DNA from: Minisyncoccota bacterium
GTDB lineage: Bacteria > Patescibacteriota > Minisyncoccia > UBA6257 > HR35
Direction of reading: 5' to 3'
Assembly (NCBI GenBank): GCA_028276075.1
Contig: JAPYXA010000013.1
Span: 1-8,389, forward strand
Length of the DNA stretch: 8,389 bases
Within the stretch, counting starts at the first letter, position 1. Each line of letters starts with the position of its first letter. This document shows positions 1-5,130 of the stretch, one piece after another. Under the pieces are notes generated by a model. The model was not told where the DNA came from. It was given only the letters and a program-made list of their open reading frames with translations, and did no database searches. Made by a program: the position numbers and the translations under genes.

Positions 1-111
1 ACTTAAAAAGAAAGATTATTAAATTCTGATTTAAAAGAGTTATAAAATCTAAAAGATAATTCTTTTATAGATAAGGTTTATATATTTTTTTTATCTTTAT
101 TTTTTATCAAA

Positions 112-145
112 TCTTAAATTAAATTATTTCTTAAATTAAATTATT
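112..145. repeat. Perfect 17-bp tandem duplication (two copies)
   Basis: The unit tcttaaattaaattatt occurs at 112-128 and again, identically and without spacer, at 129-145. The second copy contains the stop codon (141-143, minus strand) of the adjacent response regulator gene. This is directly visible in the sequence. Replication slippage in AT-rich DNA is the likely origin. No function is evident, though it lies where the minus-strand transcript would end. Confidence 0.8.
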
Positions 146-563
146 TAAAAGGCAGAGGAGTGGTGACGCTTCTTAAAATATTTACTAAATCATTTAAATC
201 AGTTGCTTTTCTTAAATAATCTACTGCTCCTAATTCTCCGGCTATTTTTTTATGATATTTGGCTAATTCTTCATTTAAATCATCCATGGAAGTTATAAAA
301 AATATTTTTATATTTTGAGTTTTGGGGTTTTCCTTTATGGCAAAAAAAGTTTCAACTCCATCAAGCTCTGGCATTACAATATCTAAAAGAATAACATTCG
401 GTTCTGTGGTGTTTAAAATATCAAGAGCTTTTTTCCCATTTTCAGCTTCAATAACTTGAAATCCAGAGCTTATTAATTTTGTTTTCCAAATTTCTCTAAA
501 ATTAGCGTCATCATCTACTATTAAAATAAGTGGAGCGTTATTTTTATTAGTTGTCTGTTCCAT
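141..563 (-). CDS. Stand-alone response regulator receiver protein (CheY-like)
   Basis: A 140-residue cytoplasmic receiver domain that should accept a phosphoryl group from a histidine kinase or phosphotransfer protein. The acidic pocket is D17-D18-D19 in ILIVDDD. The phospho-acceptor is D61 in ILLDIVMPELDG, the switch Thr is T91 and the conserved Lys is K119. The Lys is followed by Ala rather than the usual cis-Pro. The T91-to-K119 distance (28 residues) is about six longer than in CheY, so the loop/alpha-4 region is enlarged. The protein is a single domain with no DNA-binding or enzymatic output, so it probably acts by protein contact or within a phosphorelay. It is the second gene of a minus-strand pair: its ATG lies inside the end of the upstream receiver gene (17-bp overlap). 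No Shine-Dalgarno motif precedes it, which suggests translational coupling. The family call is secure; the partner kinase and target are unknown and none is encoded in the window. Confidence 0.93.
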   Translation of the reverse strand: MEQTTNKNNAPLILIVDDDANFREIWKTKLISSGFQVIEAENGKKALDILNTTEPNVILLDIVMPELDGVETFFAIKENPKTQNIKIFFITSMDDLNEELAKYHKKIAGELGAVDYLRKATDLNDLVNILRSVTTPLPFK

Positions 564-957
564 TATTTAAAAATTTTTTAATTTGATTAACAATTTCCGA
601 CAAATCTGCTGTTTTTTTAATTAAACCTTTAACTCCTAAAGTTTTTATTAATTCTTCATTAATTTCTCTTCCATCTTTAGTATATCTTAAATTTGTAATA
701 ATTACAATAGGGATATTATTTTGTAGATCGTTTTTTATTCTGGTTAATAATTCAAAACCATCAATTTTAGGCATAGATAAGTCTAGAAGAATTAAATTAC
801 TGTCTTTAAAATTTAAAATTTCTTTTAATGCTAATTGAGGATCCGTATAACAGCCCACTGTAAAATTTTCTTTTTCTAGAGCAAAACATAAAATTTCAGC
901 AAAAGATTTTTCATCATCTATGACCAATATTTTTTTTGATTCTTTATTATTGGTCAT
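547..957 (-). CDS. Stand-alone response regulator receiver protein (CheY-like), first of pair
   Basis: A 136-residue single receiver domain. D14-D15 form the acidic pocket in ILVIDDE, D59 in LILLDLSMPKIDG is the phospho-acceptor, T88 is the switch residue, and K115 (in LIKKTADL) is the conserved Lys, again without the usual following Pro. Like its neighbour it has an enlarged segment between T88 and K115 (27 residues) containing the shared string NEEL. The two genes therefore probably arose by tandem duplication and then diverged. There is no output domain. It reads leftward and divergently from the glucose-6-phosphate isomerase gene, and it overlaps the next receiver gene by 17 bp, so the two form one transcription unit. 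A TATAAT box lies 7 bp upstream of the ATG. The signalling input and output cannot be told from the window. Confidence 0.93.
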   Translation of the reverse strand: MTNNKESKKILVIDDEKSFAEILCFALEKENFTVGCYTDPQLALKEILNFKDSNLILLDLSMPKIDGFELLTRIKNDLQNNIPIVIITNLRYTKDGREINEELIKTLGVKGLIKKTADLSEIVNQIKKFLNNGTDN

Positions 958-964
958 CTCTTTA

Positions 965-994
965 ATTATACAACATAAAAAATAATAATCTTAA
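965..994 (-). promoter_or_regulatory. Candidate promoter of the receiver gene pair, possibly leaderless
   Basis: Read on the minus strand, a perfect TATAAT (965-970) lies 18 bp downstream of TTAAGA (989-994, four of six matches to TTGACA). Only 7 bases separate the -10 box from the ATG at 957, so transcription would start at or next to the A of the start codon. AT-rich DNA yields such boxes by chance, so confidence is limited. Confidence 0.4.
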
Positions 995-1096
995 AATTCT
1001 ATATTTAATTATTTTTTCTTAAAAAAGCAATATTTTATTGGTTTTTTTAAATATTTCCACAATTATTTTAAAATAAATATTTTTTGGAGAATAAGT

Positions 1097-1102
1097 TAAA
1101 AT
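1097..1102 (+). promoter_or_regulatory. Candidate -10 box for pgi, possibly leaderless
   Basis: TAAAAT sits exactly 7 bases before the ATG at 1110, the same spacing as the -10 box of the divergent receiver gene. No convincing -35 box is seen. A GGAGA at 1086-1090 resembles a Shine-Dalgarno core but lies about 19 nt from the ATG, too far for normal use. If transcription starts further upstream, the GGAGA would be in the leader instead. Confidence 0.3.
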
Positions 1103-1109
1103 TAAAATA

Positions 1110-2372
1110 ATGGAAATAAATATTGATTCAATTTTAGCAGATAGAAAAGAAATAGAAGAAATAACCTCAGATTTGTTTGATTACATAGATGAGATAAAAA
1201 ACAAATTAAATAAACAGCAAATTAATTTTCCAGAGGCTTTTTTGTTTTCTATTCAAGAATATTTTACAAGTAGTAATTTTAATGAGTATAAAAGTATTTT
1301 TGAAAAATATAAAAACTTAGATTCAGTGGTAATAATTGGAATAGGAGGATCAAATTTAATTTTATCTTCAATTTATTATTTTCTTAAACCACACTTAAAA
1401 AAAGAAGTATTTTTTGTTGATGATTGTGATAATTTAACCATTAAAGAATCATTAGCCTTTATTGAAGATAAATATTTAAATAATCAAAAAACAGGAATTA
1501 TATTAATTTCTAAATCAGGAAAAACTCTAGAAACTTTGATTAGTTTTCAGATAATTAAGAATAAAATAAAAGAATTAGATAAAGATTGGAACTCTAAAAT
1601 TTTAGTAGTTACAGAAGAAAATTCTCCGTTAGCTGAAATATCAAAGATAGAAGGATATGATTTGATAAATTTATCAAAAGAAATAAGTGGTAGATTCGCT
1701 ATTTTTTCTCAAGCTAATATTTTTATTTTAAAGATTATAGATGTAGATACAGATAAGTTAATTAAAGGAGCGCTTGAAATTTTACAAGAAGGTTTTTTAA
1801 AAGATATTGATTCAAATAGAATTTTATTAATTTCAAGTGCTATTTATTCTCATTTTTTAAAAAATAATTTTATCTACAATATTTTTATTTCAAGTCCTTT
1901 TATCAAATACTTTGGTTATTGGTATCGTCAACTTATCGCTGAAAGTTTAGGTAAAGATAAAAAAGGATTAGTACCATTGGTTTCTTTTTTTAATAAAGAT
2001 TTACATTCAATGTATCAGCTTTTTGCGAGTGGTCCAGGATACATTTTAACAAATTTTATATTTTTAAAAGATTCAGTATTTAACCAAACAATAAACAACA
2101 TTGATTTTGAAAGTATAAAAACATTAGAAGGTAAAAAACTACAGGAAATTAATACAATTATTTATGCATCAGTCAGAGAAAGTTATTTAAAACTTAATTT
2201 ACCATTTTATGAAATTGTTTTGGAAAAATTAAACGAAGAAGAGATAGGAAAAATAATTCAATTTAAGATGATAGAAGTAATTTTTTTAGCAAGACTTCTA
2301 AAAATTAATCCTTTCTCTCAAGAAGCAGTAGAGTATTATAAAAGCGAAATAAGAAAAAACTTAAAAATATGA
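1110..2372 (+). CDS. pgi: Glucose-6-phosphate isomerase
   Basis: Interconverts glucose 6-phosphate and fructose 6-phosphate in the cytoplasm, linking glycolysis/gluconeogenesis with the pentose phosphate route and cell-surface sugar synthesis. The 420 residues hold the two SIS-fold halves of the family. GIGGSNL (77-83) and SKSGKTLET (134-142) bind the sugar phosphate. GRFAIFS (194-200) corresponds to the family GGRFSVxS motif. WYRQLIAESLGK (271-282) carries the catalytic Glu E278. DLHSMYQL (297-304) carries the ring-opening His H299, and SQEAVEYYK (403-411) ends in the catalytic Lys K411. All key residues are present, so the enzyme should be active. It is somewhat shorter than the usual 440-550 residues, mainly in the N-terminal part. 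It starts a plus-strand run: its TGA stop is followed by an in-frame TAA and then immediately by the ATG of the aminotransferase gene, so the two are probably co-transcribed. Confidence 0.95.
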   Translation: MEINIDSILADRKEIEEITSDLFDYIDEIKNKLNKQQINFPEAFLFSIQEYFTSSNFNEYKSIFEKYKNLDSVVIIGIGGSNLILSSIYYFLKPHLKKEVFFVDDCDNLTIKESLAFIEDKYLNNQKTGIILISKSGKTLETLISFQIIKNKIKELDKDWNSKILVVTEENSPLAEISKIEGYDLINLSKEISGRFAIFSQANIFILKIIDVDTDKLIKGALEILQEGFLKDIDSNRILLISSAIYSHFLKNNFIYNIFISSPFIKYFGYWYRQLIAESLGKDKKGLVPLVSFFNKDLHSMYQLFASGPGYILTNFIFLKDSVFNQTINNIDFESIKTLEGKKLQEINTIIYASVRESYLKLNLPFYEIVLEKLNEEEIGKIIQFKMIEVIFLARLLKINPFSQEAVEYYKSEIRKNLKI

Positions 2373-2375
2373 TAA

Positions 2376-3152
2376 ATGCTTAAAAATCTTCATTATTTAA
2401 ATGGAAAATGGGTAAGAGGTAAAGATTTAAAGATCTCTGCTTTTGATATTACGTTTTTAAGGGGATATGGCTGTTTTGATGTTTTTAGGGTTTATAATAA
2501 AAAACCATTTATGTTAAATGATCATATTCAAAGATTTGTTAAATCATCAAGGATTTTGGGATTGAAATTAAAATTAGGCAAAAAAGATATCCAAAAAATT
2601 ATTTACAAAGGAATAAAAATAAATAAAAATAGTGAATTGATAGTAAAAATGATTTTAACTGGAGGAATAAGTCAAGATGGTTTGTCAATTTCCCAACCTA
2701 CTTTTATTGTAGAGTTTCTAGATTATAAACCATGGCCAGAGATTTTTTATCGTAAAGGTATAAAAGTTATAACTTTTAGATCTCAAAGATTTTTACCTGA
2801 GGTTAAGTCAACAAATTATTTTCAAACAGTTTATGCTTTAAAAAAAGCCAAAAAAGAAAAAGCACAAGAAATTATTTTTTGTTGGGATAATAAGATTTAC
2901 GAAGGCGGTACATCTTCTTTTTTTGCTAATATAAATAATAAATTGATTACTCCTCAGAAAGATATTCTGCCAAGCATCACAAAAAAAGCTGTTATTCAGT
3001 TGGCAAAAAAGCTTCACATAGAAGTTAAAGAAAGAGATGTTTTTTTATCAGAGATAAAAAATTTTAAAGAAGCTTTTATATGTTCCTCAACTCGAGAAAT
3101 AATGCCTGTTGTTAAAATTGAAAAATTAATTCTAAAAAATTTTTATTTATAA
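2376..3152 (+). CDS. Class IV PLP-dependent aminotransferase (branched-chain / D-amino-acid aminotransferase family)
   Basis: A fold-type IV pyridoxal-phosphate enzyme of 258 residues. Seen in the sequence: LNDHIQRF (47-54), the Schiff-base Lys K144 in EVKSTNYF, E176 in EGGTSSFF (the Glu that binds the PLP pyridine nitrogen), and FICSSTREIMPV (234-245), the Ser/Thr-rich phosphate-binding strand. The family includes branched-chain amino-acid aminotransferase, D-alanine aminotransferase and aminodeoxychorismate lyase, and the substrate cannot be fixed from these motifs. The C-terminus stops about 13 residues after the last motif. It lacks the Gly-Pro-rich segment and final helix usual in branched-chain aminotransferases, and no frameshift restoring them is evident downstream. 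It begins 3 bp after the pgi stop codon without a Shine-Dalgarno motif, probably translated by coupling. Family confidence is high; the specific activity is open. Confidence 0.9.
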   Translation: MLKNLHYLNGKWVRGKDLKISAFDITFLRGYGCFDVFRVYNKKPFMLNDHIQRFVKSSRILGLKLKLGKKDIQKIIYKGIKINKNSELIVKMILTGGISQDGLSISQPTFIVEFLDYKPWPEIFYRKGIKVITFRSQRFLPEVKSTNYFQTVYALKKAKKEKAQEIIFCWDNKIYEGGTSSFFANINNKLITPQKDILPSITKKAVIQLAKKLHIEVKERDVFLSEIKNFKEAFICSSTREIMPVVKIEKLILKNFYL

Positions 3153-3183
3153 TTTTATTTCTTAAATATTTGTCTTTTTAAAG

Positions 3184-4014
3184 ATGCCAGAAATAGTAGA
3201 AGCTGAAGTAATTGTAAATTATTTAAAAAAACGCCTTTTAGGTCAAAAAATTATAAAAATTAATACTTTAAACAAGACTTCTTTTATAGGTAATCCAAAA
3301 AAAGTTATAAATAATAAAATAAATAAAATTGAAAGATTGGGTAAAAAAATATTATTTCAATTAGACAATTTATCCTTGCTTTTTCACCTTAAGATGACCG
3401 GGCAGCTGATATATTTTGATAAGAAAGTTTTTAATTCTAAAAATTTTAAAAAAGATTTAAAGTATGCCAGGGTTATTTTCTTTTTTGAAAAGGATGTACT
3501 TTTATTTAATGATATTAGAAAATTTGGTTTTGTTTTAGTTCTGAAAGATTCTGATTTATTGAAAGAAAAACAAAAGTTGGGGATTGACCCTCTTTCAGAA
3601 GAGTTTAATTTTTCTTTTTTAAAGCACTCTTTATCTAAAAGCAAAAAAAATATTAAGAATTTTTTGATGGATCAGAAATATATTTCGGGCTTAGGGAATA
3701 TATATGTTAACGAATCTTTGTTTCTTTCAAAGATTCATCCTCAAAGCTTATCTTATAAAATTCCGGAAAGAAAAATAAAAGATTTATTATTTGCTATAAA
3801 AAAAGTTTTAAAAGAAGGATTAAAACGTGAAGGTTCAAGTATTAATTCTTATGTAAAACCAGATCTTACTAAGGGAGAATATCAAAATAATTTTTTGGTT
3901 TATAAAAGGGAAGGGAAGAGATGTTTATTTTGTAAAAAGTCAATGATTTTAAGAATTAAAATTTCTCAAAGGTCTAGTTTTTATTGTCCTCAATGTCAAA
4001 AAAAGTTTCTTTAA
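3184..4014 (+). CDS. mutM: Formamidopyrimidine-DNA glycosylase (Fpg/MutM)
   Basis: A bifunctional DNA glycosylase/AP lyase that removes 8-oxoguanine and formamidopyrimidines from DNA. The start is fixed by the family requirement that Pro2 become the N-terminal nucleophile: the protein begins MPEIVEAE (family MPELPEVE), with P2, E3 and E6 kept and Pro5 replaced by Val. Other family motifs follow in order: GKK (53-55) with the conserved Lys, HLKMTGQL (68-75), NDIRKFGF (109-116), GIDPLSEEF (133-141), and the helix-two-turn-helix segment with GLGNIYVNE (169-177) including the DNA-binding Asn N172. The C-terminal zinc finger is intact: C247-x2-C250 and C268-x2-C271, with R263 in the finger loop that contacts the lesion phosphate. 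Its length of 276 residues is normal. It starts 31 bp after the aminotransferase stop with no clear Shine-Dalgarno motif, and could be part of the same operon. Confidence 0.96.
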   Translation: MPEIVEAEVIVNYLKKRLLGQKIIKINTLNKTSFIGNPKKVINNKINKIERLGKKILFQLDNLSLLFHLKMTGQLIYFDKKVFNSKNFKKDLKYARVIFFFEKDVLLFNDIRKFGFVLVLKDSDLLKEKQKLGIDPLSEEFNFSFLKHSLSKSKKNIKNFLMDQKYISGLGNIYVNESLFLSKIHPQSLSYKIPERKIKDLLFAIKKVLKEGLKREGSSINSYVKPDLTKGEYQNNFLVYKREGKRCLFCKKSMILRIKISQRSSFYCPQCQKKFL

Positions 4015-4181
4015 AAATAATTAAATTTTAAATAATAAAATAATAATTTATATTTTAGAAGTAGTCTTGATTTTTTCTATTAATTTATATTATAATAATA
4101 ATTGATAATAAATTTTAATTATAGGTTTAAGATAAAACTTTTTAGTTAAATATTTTTAAACTTATTTAAAAATATTAATAC
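4015..4181. other. AT-rich non-coding gap upstream of the tRNA
   Basis: The 167 bp between mutM and the tRNA contain no gene and no GC-rich hairpin with a T-run. Apart from the candidate promoter at 4067-4096, it is almost only A and T. Confidence 0.6.
4067..4096 (+). promoter_or_regulatory. Candidate promoter for tRNA-fMet and the downstream cluster
   Basis: TTGATT (4067-4072) and a perfect TATAAT (4091-4096) are spaced by 18 bp. Transcription would start near 4103, giving about an 80-nt leader to be removed by RNase P before the tRNA 5' end at 4182. The match is good, but the surrounding DNA is almost pure A/T, so chance occurrence is quite possible. Confidence 0.35.
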
Positions 4182-4252
4182 CGCGGGGTGGTGGAGTAGG
4201 ACCACGCGGGTCTCATAAGCCCGAGACGCAGGTGCAAATCCTGCCCCCGCAA
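4182..4252 (+). tRNA. Initiator tRNA-fMet (anticodon CAT), with atypical features
   Basis: The fold is complete. Acceptor stem: 4183-4188 with 4245-4250. D stem: GTGG/CCAC (4191-4194 with 4202-4205), 7-base D loop with G18 and G19. Anticodon stem: 4207-4211 with 4219-4223, loop CTCATAA, anticodon CAT at 4214-4216. Variable loop: 4 bases. T stem: GCAGG/CCTGC (4228-4232 with 4240-4244). The first base C4182 faces A4251, the C1xA72 mismatch that marks bacterial initiators and prevents elongation use. The acceptor stem is the same as in E. coli tRNA-fMet. Discriminator is A4252. The next bases are CAA, so CCA is not encoded and must be added. Oddities: T-loop position 55 is G rather than U, pair 11:24 is U:A (elongator-like), and the run of three G:C pairs in the anticodon stem sits at 28-30 with a U-G pair at 31:39. 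Initiator identity rests mainly on the 1:72 mismatch. Confidence 0.93.
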
Positions 4253-4269
4253 CAATATTTATTTTAAAA

Positions 4270-5130
4270 ATGTTTAATTTTTTTAATTTTTATTCTTTTT
4301 ATAAAAATCAATTTTTTCTAAAAGAGACTGATATCGCAAATTTTAAAAATCTATTAGCTGAAAACTATAAATTAATTTTATTTTTCCTAATATTTCTTAT
4401 TTTAATTTACTTTATTTTCTCATTATTTCTAAGCTCTTATCTAAGGGTTATAAAAAAAATTAATTTTTCTGGAAAAAAGATTAGTATTGAAAGAACTTTG
4501 ACAATATCAAAAACCTTAAAATTAATACTTAGATATACTCTACTTTTTATTTTTATTCTTTATATTTTAAATATTTTTGGGATTAAATTAACCGCTATCT
4601 TAACTGGAGCAGGCGTTTTGGGAGCAACATTAATATTAATATTTCAAAATAGTTTAAGAGATATTCTTACTGGTTGGATTTTTGTTTTCGAAGATATTTT
4701 TAGGGATGGCGAAATAGTTGTTGTAAACAATTTGTTTAAGGGGAGAGTAATAGATTTTAAATCAAGATATTTGGTTTTAAGAAGCGAAAATGGAGAAATT
4801 TTAAATATACCATATGGACAAATATCTAATATTTATAATTTAAGCAGGAAAAGAATAATAAGCAAAGTTGCTTTAAAATTAAAAAGGGAAAATTTTTCTG
4901 AACAGTTATTAAAAGAGATTGAAAGGACAATTAACGAAAAGATAAAAGAAAAAGAAGATCTTGAAGGAATAAAAATAAATCAAAATTTTTATTTAAGTGA
5001 AAATTTTGCTGAAATTTATCTTTTTTTTAAAACTCCTTATCAACTAAAAGATGAGTTAAATAGCAAAATTAAATTTATTTTAATAGAACACTACTCTGAT
5101 TTAATTTTAGAGATCAGAGATGTTAGTTGA
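4270..5130 (+). CDS. MscS-family small-conductance mechanosensitive channel
   Basis: A 286-residue inner-membrane channel that should open under membrane tension and release solutes during hypo-osmotic shock. After a Phe-rich N-terminus, hydrophobic segments lie at about 34-56, 87-104 and 108-126. The third is the pore helix, with the small-residue pattern TGAGVLGAT (112-120). It runs into the family signature QNSLRDILTGW (126-136) and the beta domain (about 140-190: FEDIFRDGE, GRV, NIPYGQISN). The remainder, to 286, is the alpha/beta C-terminal domain, rich in charge. Its length is close to E. coli MscS (286 residues). The ATG lies only 17 nt after the tRNA 3' end and has no Shine-Dalgarno motif. 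The gene overlaps the M1 aminopeptidase gene by 11 bp. It ends in TGA followed directly by TAA. The family call is secure; gating properties are not predictable. Confidence 0.94.
   Translation: MFNFFNFYSFYKNQFFLKETDIANFKNLLAENYKLILFFLIFLILIYFIFSLFLSSYLRVIKKINFSGKKISIERTLTISKTLKLILRYTLLFIFILYILNIFGIKLTAILTGAGVLGATLILIFQNSLRDILTGWIFVFEDIFRDGEIVVVNNLFKGRVIDFKSRYLVLRSENGEILNIPYGQISNIYNLSRKRIISKVALKLKRENFSEQLLKEIERTINEKIKEKEDLEGIKINQNFYLSENFAEIYLFFKTPYQLKDELNSKIKFILIEHYSDLILEIRDVS

Noticed and set aside
50..67. Short inverted repeat (7-bp arms, 4-base loop) that might terminate the minus-strand receiver transcript
   Set aside because: The stem is almost only A:T, has no following U-run in the leftward direction, and such repeats arise by chance in this composition.
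1..140. Possible end of a gene entering from the left edge
   Set aside because: The stretch is dense in stop codons and AT homopolymers, and no recognisable protein segment was seen.
2370..2375. TGA as a sense codon (code 25 or code 4 organism)
   Set aside because: All genes are full length under the standard bacterial code with no internal TGA, and Gly and Trp positions in conserved motifs use GGN and TGG codons.
3384..3644. Minus-strand open frame of 86 codons
   Set aside because: It lies entirely inside mutM on the opposite strand, has no recognisable domain, and the plus-strand gene is certain from its motifs.
4015..4181. Riboswitch or small RNA in the gap before the tRNA
   Set aside because: No conserved GC-containing stems or known riboswitch core can be seen; the stretch is almost entirely A and T.
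4183..4250. Alternative reading of the tRNA as an elongator Met or Ile(CAU) tRNA starting at G4183
   Set aside because: That register gives a U-C mismatch at 7:66 and puts G at position 8 instead of U. The C1xA72 register gives a perfect remaining acceptor stem and the E. coli tRNA-fMet acceptor sequence.
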